64,000 nucleotides of DNA, taken from the NCBI GenBank assembly GCA_020002185.1, contig JAHLWY010000279.1, positions 86,428 to 150,427 on the forward strand. Direction: 5' to 3'. A model generated the notes under the pieces. That model was given only the letters and a program-made list of their open reading frames with translations, ran no database searches and was not told where the DNA came from. Of this stretch, positions 23,914-37,004 are shown one piece after another. This stretch comes from Paraescarpia echinospica (Eukaryota; Annelida; Polychaeta; Sabellida; Siboglinidae). A program made the position numbers and the translations under genes. Each line of letters opens with the position of its first letter. Within the stretch, counting starts at the first letter, position 1.

Positions 23914-25079
23914 GGATCCGTCCGCCGAAAGAGTGCACTTCAAAATAACGTTTTGATGTGATATGCGTGAATTTTTATCGATCACTTTGACATGTGACAT
24001 GTTTGTTTCATGAATACTGAATGTACTACTGCATTAGACAAGATACAATATCAAATGGGAATGACTTTTCACACCCATAACTTACGTACTATTTTGTTGT
24101 AACTACGTGACGGAGATGAAAGCGTAACATGCATTCCCCTTTGCGGTTAATCTAGTTATATGTGTAGCTTGATATTAGTCTAGCCTTCGTGAAGATTTGT
24201 GACATGCAGGACATCAATTTGGGTTAAGACCACATTACAGATCCGTCCGCCGAAAGAGTGCACTTCAAAATACCGTTTTGGAGTGATATGCGTGAATTTG
24301 TTTCAATCTCTTTGACACGGGACATGTTTGTTTCGAGAATACTGAACGTACTACTGCATTAGACAACATAAAACATCAAATGGGAATGAGTTTTCACACC
24401 CATAACTTACGTACTATTTTCTTGTAACTTACGTGACGGAGATGAAATGGTAACATACGTTCCCATTTGCGGTTAATCTAGTTTGATGTGTAGCTTGATA
24501 TCAGTCTAGCCTTCGTGAAGATATGAAACATGCAGGACATTAATTTGGGGTAAGACCACATTACGGATCCGTCCGCCGAAAGAGTGCACTTGAAAATACT
24601 GTTTTGGTGTGATATGAGTGAATTTTTTCGATCACTTTCACATGGGACATGTTTTGTTTCGAGAATACTGAATGCACTTCTGCATTAAACAAGATAAAAC
24701 ATCAAATGGGAATGACTTTTCACACCCATAACTTACGTACTATTTTCTTGTAACTACGTGACGGAGATGAAAGCGTAACATGCATTCCCCTTTGCGGTTA
24801 ATCTAGTTATATGTGTAGCGTGATATTAGTCTAGCCTTCGTGAAGATTTGTGACATGCAGGACATCAATTTGGGTTAAGACCACATTACAGATCCGTCCG
24901 CCGAAAGAGTGCACTTCAAAATACCGTTTTGGAGTGATATGCGTGAATTTTTTTCAATCACTTTGACACGGGACATGTTTGTTTCGAGAATACTGAACGT
25001 ACTACTGCATTAGACAACATAAAACATCAAATGGGAATGAGTTTTCACACCCATAACTTACGTACTATTTTCTTGTAAC

Positions 25080-26057
25080 TTACGTGACGGAGATGAAAGG
25101 GTAACATACGTTCCCATTTGCGGTTAATCTAGTTTTATGTGTTGCTTGATATCAGTCTAGCCTTCGTGAAGATATGTAACATGCAGGACATTAATTTGGG
25201 GTAAGACCACATTACGGATCCGTTCGCCGAAAGAGTGCACTTGAAAATACCGTTTTGGTGTGATATGCGTGATTTTATTTCGATCACTTTGACATGGTAC
25301 ATGTTTTGTTTCGAGAATACTGAATGCACTACTGCATTAGACAAGATAAAACATCAAATGGGAATGAGTTTTCACACCCATAACTTACGTACTATTTTCT
25401 TGTAACTTAAGTGACGGAGATGAAAGGGTAATACACATTCCCCTTTGCGGTTAATCTAGTTATAGGTGTAGCTTGATATCAGTCTAGCCTTCGTGAAGAT
25501 TTGTAACATGCAGGTCATCAATTTGGGGTAAGACCACACTGCGGATCCGTCCGCCGAAAGAGTGCACTTCAAAATAACGTTTTGATGTGATATGCGTCAA
25601 TTTTTATCGATCACTTTGACATGTGACATGTTTGTTTCGTGAATACTGAATGGACTACTGCATTAGACAAGATACAATATCAAATGGGAATGACTTTTCA
25701 CACCCATAACTTACGTACTATTTTGTTGTAACTACGTGACGGAGATGAAAGCGTAACATGCATTCCCCTTTGCGGTTAATCTAGTTATATGTGTAGCTTG
25801 ATATTAATCTAGCCTTCGTGAAGATTTGTGACATGCAGGACATCAATTTGGGTTAAGACCACATTACAGATCCGTCCGCCGAAAGAGTGCACTTCAAAAT
25901 AACGTTTTGGAGTGATATAAGTGAATTTTTTTCAATCTCTTTGACACGGGACATGTTTGTTTCGAGAATACTGAACGTACTACTGCATTAGACAACATAA
26001 CACATCAAATGGGAATTAGTTTTCACACCCATAACTTACGTACTATTTTCTTGTAAT
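25080..26057 (-). repeat. Three-monomer higher-order unit (978 bp), copy 1
   Basis: A C4-C3-C1 set whose variants recur 978 bp downstream, including the unusual GTAATACACATTCCCC and CCGTTCGCCGAAAG. The copies differ at scattered positions, for example GGACTACTGC versus TACTACTTACTGC. Confidence 0.8.
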
Positions 26058-27039
26058 TTACGTGACGGAGATGAAAGGGTAACATACGTTCCCATTTGCG
26101 GTTAATCTAGTTTTATGTGTTGCTTGATATCAGTCTAGCCTTCGTGAAGATATGTAACATGCAGGACATTAATTTGGGGTAAGACCACATTACGGATCCG
26201 TTCGCCGAAAGAGTGCACTTGAAAATACCGTTTTGGTGTGATATGCGTGATTTTATTTCGATCACTTTGACATGGTACATGTTTTGTTTCGAGAATACTG
26301 AATGCACTACTGCATTAGACAAGATAAAACATCAAATGGGAATGAGTTTTCACACCCATAACTTACGTACTATTTTCTTGTAACTTAAGTGACGGAGATG
26401 AAAGGGTAATACACATTCCCCTTTGCGGTTAATCTAGTTATAGGTGTAGCTTGATATCAGTCTAGACTTCGTGAAGATTTGTAACATGCAGGTCATCAAT
26501 TTGGAGTAAGACCACACTGCGGATCCGTCCGCCGAAAGAGTGCACTTCAAAATAACGTTTTGATGTGATATGCGTGAATTTTTATCGATCACTTTGACAT
26601 GTGACATGTTTGTTTCGTGAATACTGAATGTACTACTTACTGCATTAGACAAGATACAATATCAAATGGGAATGACTTTTCACACCCATAACTTACGTAC
26701 TATTTTGTTGTAACTACGTGACGGAGATGAAAGCGTAACATGCATTCCCCTTTGCGGTTAATCTAGTTATATGTGTAGCTTGATATTAGTCTAGCCTTCG
26801 TGAAGATGTGTGACATGCAGGACATCAATTTGGGTTAAGAACACATTACAGATCCGTCCGCCGAAAGAGTGCACTTCAAAATACCGTTTTGGAGTGATAT
26901 GCGTGAATTTTTTTCAATCTCTTTGACACGGGACATGTTTGTTTCGAGAATACTGAACGTACTACTGCATTAGACAACATAAAACATCAAATGGGAATGA
27001 GTTTTCACACCCATAACTTACGTACTATTTTCTTGTAAC
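26058..27039 (-). repeat. Three-monomer higher-order unit (about 982 bp), copy 2
   Basis: Tandem copy of 25,080-26,057 with a four-base insertion (TACTACTTACTGC) near 26,630-26,642. Exact edges are uncertain within the satellite. Confidence 0.8.
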
Positions 27040-28803
27040 TTACGTGACGGAGACGAAATGGTAACATACGTTCCCATTTGCGGTTAATCTAGTTTGATGT
27101 GTAGCTTGATATCAGTCTAGCCTTCGTGAAGATATGAAACGTGCAGGACATTAATTTGGGGTAAGACCACATTACGGATCCGTCCGTCGAAAGAGTGCAC
27201 TTGAAAATACTGTTTTGGTGTGATATGAGTGAATTTTTTCGATCACTTTCACATGGGACATGTTTTGTTTCGAGAATACTGAATGCACTTCTGCATTAAA
27301 CAAGATAAAACATCAAATCGGAATGAGTTTTCACACCCATAACTTAAGTACTATTTTCTTGTAACTTAAGTGACGGAGATGAAAGGGTAATATACATTCC
27401 CCTTTGCGGTTAATCTAGTTATAGTTGTAGCTTGATATCAGTCTAGCCTTCGTGAAGATTTGTAACATGCAGGTCATCAATTTGGGGTAAGACCACACTG
27501 CGGATCCGTCCGCCGAAAGAGTGCACTTCAAAATAACGTTTTGATGTGATATGCGTGAATTTTTATCGATCACTTTGACATGTGACATGTTTGTTTCGTG
27601 AATACTGAATGTACTACTGCATTAGACAAGATACAATATCAAATGGGAATGACTTTTCACACCCATAGCTTACGTACTATTTTGTTGTAACTACGTGACG
27701 GAGATGAAAGCGTAATATGCATTCCCCTTTGCGGTTAATCTAGTTATATGTGTAGCTTGATATTAGTCTAGCCTTCGTGAAGATTTGTGACATGCAGGAC
27801 ATCAATTTGGGTTAAGACCACATTACAGATCCGTCCGCCGAAAGAGTGCACTTCAAAATACCGTTTTGGAGAGATATGCGTGAATTTTGTTCAATCACTT
27901 TGACACGGGACATGTTTGTTTCGAGAATACTGAACGTACTACTGCATTAGACAACATAAAACATCAAATGGGAATGAGTTTTCACACCCTTAACTTACGT
28001 ACTATTTTCTTTTAACTTACGTGACGGAGATGAAATGGTAACATACGTTCCCATTTGCGGTTAATCTAGTTTTATGTGTAGCTTGATATCAGTCTAGCCT
28101 TCGTGAAGATATGTAACATGCAGGACATTAATTTGGGGTAAGACCACATTACGGATCCGTCCGCCGAAAGAGTGCACTTGAAAATACTGTTTTGGTGTGA
28201 TATGCGTGAATTTTTTCGATCACTTTCACATGGGACATGTTTTGTTTCGAGAATACTGAATGCACTTCTGCATTAAACAAGATAAAACATCAAATGGGAA
28301 TGACTTTTCACACCCATAACTTACGTACTATTTTCTTGTAACTACGTGACGGAGATGAAAGCGTAACATGCATTCCCCTTTGCGGTTAATCTAGTTATAT
28401 GTGTAGCTTGATATTAGTCTAGCCTTCGTGAAGATGTGTGACATGCAGGACATCAATTTGGGTTAAGACCACATTACAGATCCGTCCGCCGAAAGAGTGC
28501 ACTTCAAAATAACGTTTTGGAGTGATATGCGTGAATTTTTTTCAATCACTTTGACACGGGACATGTTTGTTTCGAGAATACTGAACGTACTACTGCATTA
28601 GACAACATAAAACATCAAATGGGAATGAGTTTTCACAAACATAACTTACGTACTATTTTCTTGTAACTTACGTGATGGAGATGAAAGGGTAACAAACGTT
28701 CCCATTTGCGATTAATCTAGTTTTATGTGTAGCTTGATATCAGTCTAACCTTCGTGAAGATATGTAACATGTAGGACATTAATTTGGGGTAAGACCACAT
28801 TAC

Positions 28804-29215
28804 GGATCCGTCCGCCGAAAGAGTGCACTTGAAAATACCGTTTTCGTATGTTATGCGTGAATTTTTTTTAATCACTTTGTGATGGGACACGTTTGTTTCG
28901 AGAATACTGGATGTACTACTGCATTAGACAAGATAAAACATCAAATGGAATTTCGATCACTTTGACATGGTACATGTTTTGGTTCGAGAATACTGTATGC
29001 ACTACAGCATTAGACAAGATAATACATCAAATGGGAATGAGTTTTCACACCCATAACTTACGTACTATTTTCTTGTAACTTACGTGACGGAGATGAAAGG
29101 GTAACATACGTTCCCATTTGCGGTTAATCTAGTTTTATGTGTTGCTTGATATAAGTCTAGCCTTCGTGAAGATATGTAACATGCAGGACATTAATTTGGG
29201 GTAAGACCACATTAC
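28804..29215 (-). repeat. Satellite monomer with 86-bp duplication only (412 bp)
   Basis: GGATCC to GGATCC is 412 bp, equal to 326 + 86. It has the internal duplication of the 364-bp variant (TCGAGAATACT at 28,898 and 86 bp further), but CTTGTAACTTACGTGACGG continues normally, so the 47-bp deletion is absent. It also contains the left breakpoint of the 1,628-bp tandem duplication, which suggests a recombinant monomer. Confidence 0.9.
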
Positions 29216-30577
29216 GGATCCGTCCGCCGAAAGAGTGCACTTGAAAATACCGTTTTGGTGTGATATGCGTGATTTTATTTCGATCACTTTGACATGTGAC
29301 ATGTTTGTTTCGTGAATACTGAATGTACTACTGCATTAGACAAGATAAAATATCAAATGGGAATGACTTTTCACACCCATAACTTACGTACTATTTTCTT
29401 GTAACTACGTGACGGAGATGAAAGCGTAACAACCATTCCCCTTTGCGGTTAATCTAGTTATATGTGTAGCTTGATATTAGTCTAGCCTTCGTGAAGATTT
29501 GTGACATGCAGGACATCAGTTCGGGTTAAGACCACATTACGGATTCGTCCGCCGAAAGAGTGCACTTCAAAATACCGTTTTGGTGTGATATGCTTGAATT
29601 TTTTTCGATCACTTTGACACGGGACATGTTTGTTTCGAGAATATTGAACGTACTACTGCATTAGACAACATAAAATATCAAATGGAAATTAGTTTTCACA
29701 CCCATAACTTACGTACTATTTTCTTGTAACTTACGTGACGGAGATGAAATGGTAACATACGTTCCCATTTGCGGTTAATTTAGTTTGATGTGTAGCTTGA
29801 TATCAGTCTAGCCTTCGTGAAGATATGTAACATGCAGGACATTAATTTGGGGTAAGACCATATTACGGATCCGTCCGCCGAAAGAGTGCACTTGAAAATA
29901 CTGTTTTGGTGTGATATGCGTGAATTTTTTCGATCACTTTCACATGGGACATGTTTTGTTTCGAGAATACTGAATGCACTTCTGCATTAAACAAGATAAA
30001 ACATCAAATGGGAATGACTTTTCACACATTAACTTACGTACTATTTTCTTGTAACTACGTGACGGAGATGAAAGCGTAACATGCATTCCCCTTTGCGGTT
30101 AATCTAGTTATATGTGTAGCTTGATATTAGTCTAGCCTTCGTGAAGATTTGTGACATGCAGTACATCAATTTGGGTTAAGACCACATTACAGATCCGTCC
30201 GCCGAAAGAGTGCACTTCAAAATACCGTTTTGGAGTGATATGCGTGAATTTTTTTCAATCACTTTGACACGGGACATGTTTGTTTCGAGAATACTGAACG
30301 AACTACTGCATTAGACAACATAAAACATCAAATGGGAATGAGTTTTCACACCCATAACTTACGTACTATTTTCTTGTAACTTACGTGACATAGATGAAAG
30401 GGTAACATACGTTCCCATTTGCGGTTAATTTAGTTTTATGTGTTGCTTGATATCAGTCTAGCCTTCGTGAAGATATGTAACATGCAGGACATTAATTTGG
30501 GGTAAGACCACATTACGGATCCGTCCGCCGAAAGAGTGCACTTGAAAATACCGTTTTGGTGTGATATGCGTGATTTT
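28950..30577 (-). repeat. 1,628-bp tandem duplication (five monomers), unit 1
   Basis: Constant offset of 1,628 bp to unit 2. Shared rare variants include GATATAAGTCTAG, GTAACAACCATTCC, CACACATTAACTTACG and GTGACATAGATG. I saw only isolated differences (for example GGATTCG versus GGATCCG near 29,543). Confidence 0.88.
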
Positions 30578-32205
30578 ATTTCGATCACTTTGACATGGTA
30601 CATGTTTTGGTTCGAGAATACTGTATGCACTACAGCATTAGACAAGATAATACATCAAATGGGAATGAGTTTTCACACCCATAACTTACGTACTATTTTC
30701 TTGTAACTTACGTGACGGAGATGAAAGGGTAACATACGTTCCCATTTGCGGTTAATCTAGTTTTATGTGTTGCTTGATATAAGTCTAGCCTTCGTGAAGA
30801 TATGTAACATGCAGGACATTAATTTGGGGTAAGACCACATTACGGATCCGTCCGCCGAAAGAGTGCACTTGAAAATACCGTTTTGGTGTGATATGCGTGA
30901 TTTTATTTCGATCACTTTGACATGTGACATGTTTGTTTCGTGAATACTGAATGTACAACTGCATTAGACAAGATAAAATATCAAATGGGAATGACTTTTC
31001 ACACCCATAACTTACGTACTATTTTCTTGTAACTACGTGACGGAGATGAAAGCGTAACAACCATTCCCCTTTGCGGTTAATCTAGTTATATGTGTAGCTT
31101 GATATTAGTCTAGCCTTCGTGAAGATTTGTGACATGCAGGACATCAATTCGGGTTAAGACCACATTACGGATCCGTCCGCCGAAAGAGTGCACTTCAAAA
31201 TACCGTTTTGGTGTGATATGCTTGAATTTTTTTCGATCACTTTGACACGGGACATGTTTGTTTCGAGAATATTGAACGTACTACTGCATTAGACAACATA
31301 GAATATCAAATGGAAATTAGTTTTCACACCCATAACTTACGTACTATTTTCTTGTAACTTACGTGACGGAGATGAAATGGTAACATACGTTCCCATTTGC
31401 GGTTAATTTAGTTTGATGTGTAGCTTGATATCAGTCTAGCCTTCTTGAAGATATGTAACATGCAGGACATTAATTTGGGGTAAGACCATATTACGGATCC
31501 GTCCGCCGAAAGAGTGCACTTGAAAATACTGTTTTGGTGTGATATGCGTGAATTTTTTCGATCACTTTCACATGGGACATGTTATGTTTCGAGAATACTG
31601 AATGCACTTCTGCATTAAACAAGATAAAACATCAAATGGGAATGACTTTTCACACATTAACTTACGTACTATTTTCTTGTAACTACGTGACGGAGATGAA
31701 AGCGTAACATGCATTCCCCTTTGCGGTTAATCTAGTTATATGTGTAGCTTGATATTAGTCTAGCCTTCGTGAAGATTTGTGACATGCAGTACATCAATTT
31801 GGGTTAAGACCACATTACAGATCCGTCCGCCGAAAGAGTGCACTTCAAAATACCGTTTTGGAGTGATATGCGTGAATTTTTTTCAATCACTTTGACACGG
31901 GACATGTTTGTTTCGAGAATACTGAACGAACTACTGCATTAGACAACATAAAACATCAAATGGGAATGAGTTTTCACACCCATAACTTACGTACTATTTT
32001 CTTGTAACTTACGTGACATAGATGAAAGGGTAACATACGTTCCCATTTGCGGTTAATTTAGTTTTATGTGTTGCTTGATATCAGTCTAGCCTTCGTGAAG
32101 ATATGTAACATGCAGGGCATTAATTTGGGGTAAGACCACATTACGGATCCGTCCGCCGAAAGAGTGCACTTGAAAATACCGTTTTGGTGTGATATGCGTG
32201 ATTTT
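30578..32205 (-). repeat. 1,628-bp tandem duplication (five monomers), unit 2
   Basis: Direct copy of 28,950-30,577. The copies separate near 30,606/32,234, where unit 1 has TTTTGGTTCGAGAATACTG and unit 2 has TTTTGTTTCGAGAATACTG. Confidence 0.88.
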
Positions 32206-35200
32206 ATTTCGATCACTTTGACATGGTACATGTTTTGTTTCGAGAATACTGAATGCACTACTGCATTAGTCAAGATAAAACATCAAATCGGAATGAGTTT
32301 TCACACCCATAACTTAAGTACTATTTTCTTGTAACTTAAGTGACGGAGATGAAAGGGTAATATACATTCCCCTTTGCGGTTAATCTAGTTATAGTTGTAG
32401 CTTGATATCAGTCTAGCCTTCGTGAAGATTTGTAACATGCAGGTCATCAATTTGGGGTAAGACCACACTGCGGATCCGTCCGCCGAAAGAGTGCACTTCA
32501 AAATAACGTTTTGATGTGATATGCGTGAATTTTTATCGATCACTTTGATATGTGACATGTTTGTTTCGTGAATACTGAATGTACTACTGCATTAGACAAG
32601 ATAAAATATCAAATGGGAATGACTTTTCACACCAATAACTTACGTACTATTTTCTTGTATCTACCTGACGGAGATGAAAGCGTAACATCCATTCCCCTTT
32701 GCGGTTAATCTAGTTATATGTGTAGCTTGATATTAGTCTAGCCTTCGTGAAGATTTGTGACATGCAGGACATCAATTCGGGTTAAGACCACATTACGGGT
32801 CCGTCCGCCGAAAGAGTGCACTTGAAAATACCGTTTTGGTGTAATATGCGTGAATTTTTTTCGATCACTTTGACACGGGACATGTTTGTTTCGAGAATAC
32901 TGAACGTACTACTGCATTAGACAACATAAAACATCAAATGGGAATTAGTTTTCACACCCATAACTTACGTACTATTTTCTTGTAACTTAAGTGACGGAGA
33001 TGAAAGGGTATTATACATTCCCTTTTGCGGTTAATCTAGTTATAGGTTTAGCTTGATATCAGTCTAACCTTCGTGAATATTTGTAACATGCAGGTCATCA
33101 ATTTGGGGTATGACCACACTGCGGATCCGTCCGCCGAAAGAGTGCACTTCAAAATAACGTTTTGATGTGACATGCGTGATTTTTTATCGATCACTTTGAC
33201 ATGTGACATGTTTGTTTCGTGAATATTGAATGTACTACTGCATTAGACAAGACAAAATATCAAATGGGAATGACTTTTCACACCCATAACTTACGTACTA
33301 TTTTCTTGTAACTACGTGACGGAGATGAAAGCGTAACATGCATTCCCATTTGCGGTTAATCTAGTTTTATGTGTAGCTTGATATCAGTCTAGCCTTCGTG
33401 AAGATTTGTATCATGCAGGTCATCAATTTAGTGTAAGACCACATTACGGATCCGTCCGCCGAAAGAGTGCACTTGAAAATACCGTTTTGGTGTCATATGC
33501 GTGGTTTTTGTTGGATCACTTTACATGGGGCATGTTTGATTCGTGAGTACTGGTTGTACTGCTGCATTAAACAAGATAAAACATCAAATGGGAATGAGTT
33601 TCAACACCTATAACTTACGTACTATTTTCTTGTACCTTACGTGACGGAGATGAAAGGGTAACATACATTCCCCTTTGCGGTTAATCTAGTTGTATGTGTA
33701 GCTTGATATCAGTCTAGCCTTCTTGAAGATTTGTAACATGCAGGACATAAATTTGAGGTAAGACCACATTACGGATCCGTCCGCGCAAAGAGTGCACTTG
33801 AAAATACAGCTTTGGTTTGATATGCGTGAATTTGTTTCGATCACTTTGTGATGGGACATGTTTGTTTCGAGATTACTGGATGTACTACTGCATTATACAT
33901 GATAAAACATCAAATGGGAATGAGTTTCAACACCTATAACTTACGTACTATTTTCTTGTACCTTACGTGACGGAGATGAAAGGGTAACATACATTCCCCT
34001 TTGCGGTTAATCTAGTTGTATGTGTAGCTTGATATCAGTCTAGCCTTCGTGAAGATTTGTAACATGCAGGACATTAATTTGAGGTAAGACCACATTACGG
34101 ATCCGTTCGCGCAAAGGGTGCACTTGAAAATACCGTTTTTGTGTGTTATGCGTGAATTTTTTTCGATCATTTTGTGATGGGACACGTTTGTTTTGAAAAT
34201 ACTGAATGTACTACTGCATTAGACAAGATAAACCATCAAATGGGAATAAGTTTTCACACCAATAACTTACGAACTATTTTCTTGTTACTTACGTGACGGA
34301 GATAAAAGGGTAACATACATTCCCCTTTGCGGTAAATCTAGTTATATGTGTAGCTTGATATCAGTCTAGCCTTCTTGAAGATTTGTAACATGCAGGACAT
34401 CAATTTGGGGTAAGACCACATTACGGATCCGTCCGTGCAAAGAGTGCACTTGAAAATAACGTTTTTGTGTGTTATGCGTGAATTGTGTTCGATCACTTTG
34501 TGATGGGACACGTTTGTTTCGAGAATACTGGATGTAGTACTGCATTAGACAAGATAAAACATCAAATGGGAATGAGTTTTCACACCTATAACTTACGTAC
34601 TATTTTCTTTTTACTTACGTGACGGAGATAAAAGGGTAACATACATTCCCCTTTGCGGTTAATCTAGTTATATGTGTAGCTTGATATCAGTCTAGCCTTC
34701 TTGAAGATTTGTAACATGCAGGACATCAATTTGGGGTAAGACCACATTACGGATCCGTCCGTGCAAAGAGTGCACTTGAAAATACTGTTTTTGTGTGTTA
34801 TGCGTGAATTTTGTTCGATCACATTGTGATGGGACACGTTCGTTTCGAGAATACTGGATGAACTGCTGCTTTAGACAAGATAAAACAACAAATGGGAATG
34901 CGTTCTCAAACCTATAACTTACGTACTATTTTCTTGTAACTTACGTGACGGAGATGAAAGGGTAACATACATTCCCCTTTGCGGTTAATCTAGTTATATG
35001 TGTAGCTTGATATCAGTCTAGCCTTCGTGAAGATTTGTAACATGCAGGACATCAATTTGGGGTAAGACCACATTACGGATCCGTCCGCCGAAAGAGTGCA
35101 CTTGGAAATACCGTTTTGAAGTGACATACGTGAATTTTTATCGATCACTTTGTGATGGGACACGTTTGTTTCGAGAATACTGAATGTACTAGTGCATTAG

Positions 35201-37004
35201 ACAAGATAAAACATCAAATGGAAATGAGTTTTCACACCCATAACTTACGTATTATTTACTTGTAACTTACGTGACGGAGATGAAAGGGTAACAATCATTC
35301 CTCTTTGCGGTTAATGTAGTTATATGTGTTGCTTGATATCAGTCTAGCCTTCTTGAAGATTTGTATCATGCAGGACATCAATTTAGAGTAAGACCACATT
35401 ACGGATCCGTCCGCCGAAAGAATGCTCTTAAAAATACCGTTTTGGTGTGATATGCGTGATTTTATTTCGATCATTTTGACATGGTACATGTTTTGTTTCG
35501 AGAATACTGAATGCACTACTGCATTAGACAAGATAAAACATCAAATGGGAATAAGTTTTCACACCCATAACTTACGTACTATTTTCTTGTAACTTACGTG
35601 ACGGAGATGAAAGGGTAACATACATTCCCCTTTGCGGTTAATCTAGTTATATGTGTAGCTTGATATCAGTTTAGCCTTCGTGAAGATTTGTAACATGCAG
35701 GACATCAATTTGGGGTAAGACCTCATTTCATGATCCGTCCGCACAAAGAGTGCACTTGAAAATACCGTTTTGGTGTGTTATGCGTGAATTTCTTTCGATC
35801 ACTTTGTGATGGGACACGTTTGTTTCGAGAATACTGGATGTACTACTGCATTAGACAAGATAAAACTTCAAATGGGAATGAGTTTTCACACCTATAGCTT
35901 ACGTACTATTTTCTTGTAACTTACGTGACGGAGATGAAAGGGTAACATACATTCCCCTTTGCGGTTAATCTAGTTATATGTGTAGCTTGATATCAGTCTA
36001 GCCTTCGTGAAGATTTGTAACATGCAGGACATCAATTTGGGGTAAGACCACATTACGGATCCGTCCGCACAATGAGTGCACTTTAAAATACTGTTTTGGT
36101 GTGATATGCGTGAATTTTGTTCGATCACTTTGTGATGGGACACGTTTGTTTCGAGAATACTGAATGTACTACTGCATTAGAAAAGATAAAACATCAAATG
36201 GGAATGAGTTTTCACACCTATAACTTACGTACTATTTTCTTGTAACTTACGTGACGGAGATGAAAGGGTAACATACATTCCCCTTTGCGGTTAATGTAGT
36301 TGTATGTGTAGCTTGATATCAGTCTAGCCTTCGTGAAGATTTGTAACATGCAGGACATCAATTTGAGGTAAGACCACATTACGGATCCGTCCGCGCAAAG
36401 AGTGCACTTGAAAATACCGTTTTTGTGTGTTATGCGTGAATTTTTTCGATCACTTTGTGATGGGACACGTTTGTTTCGAGAATACTGGATGAACTACAGC
36501 ATTAGAAAACATAAAACAACAAATGGGAATGCGTTTTCACACCTATAACTTACGTACTATTTTCTTGTAACTTACGTGACGGAGTTGAAAGGGTAACATA
36601 CATTCCCCTTTGCGGTTAATCTAGTTATATGTGTAGCTTGATATCAGTCTAGCCTTCGTGAAGATTTGTAACATGCAGAACATCAATTTGGGGTAAGACC
36701 ACATTACTGATCCGTCCGCGCAAAGAGTGCACCTGAAAATACCGTTTTGGTGTGATATGCGTGAATTTGTTTCGATCACTTTGTGATGGGACACGTTTGT
36801 TTCGAGAATACTGGATGTACTACTGCATTAGACAAGATAAAACATCAAATGGGAATAAGTTTTCACACCTATAACTTACGTACTATTTTCTTGTAACTTA
36901 CGTGACGGAGATGAAAGGGTTACATACATTCCCCTTTGCGGTTAATCTAGTTATATGTGCAGCTTGATATCAGTCTAGCCTTCTTGAAGATTTGTAACAT
37001 GCAG

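Larger units (their letters stand above)
18086..24241. repeat. 6.16-kb tandem duplication, unit 2
   Basis: Direct repeat of about 11,930-18,085 at a constant offset of 6,156 bp, with no net indel found between the copies. The reading frames inside the insertion and in the flanking satellite are the same in both units. Near-identity implies a recent event, most simply unequal crossing-over between satellite monomers either side of the insertion. Confidence 0.93.
20107..33395 (-). repeat. Satellite array, right arm part 3 (C subfamilies)
   Basis: About 40 reverse-orientation monomers, almost all with CCGCCGAAAGAGTGCAC and ACCCATAACTT. Four recurrent types can be named by the sequence around the TTCGATCACTTT block: C1 (ACACGGGACATG, then GAACGTACTAC), C2 (ACATGGGACATGTTTTG, then GCACTTCTGCATTAAAC), C3 (ACATGTGACATG with the shortened TAACTACGTGACGG) and C4 (ACATGGTACATGTTTTG). 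Between 24.2 and 28.6 kb the order follows C3 to C1 to C2 or C4. No gene is seen. Confidence 0.95.
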
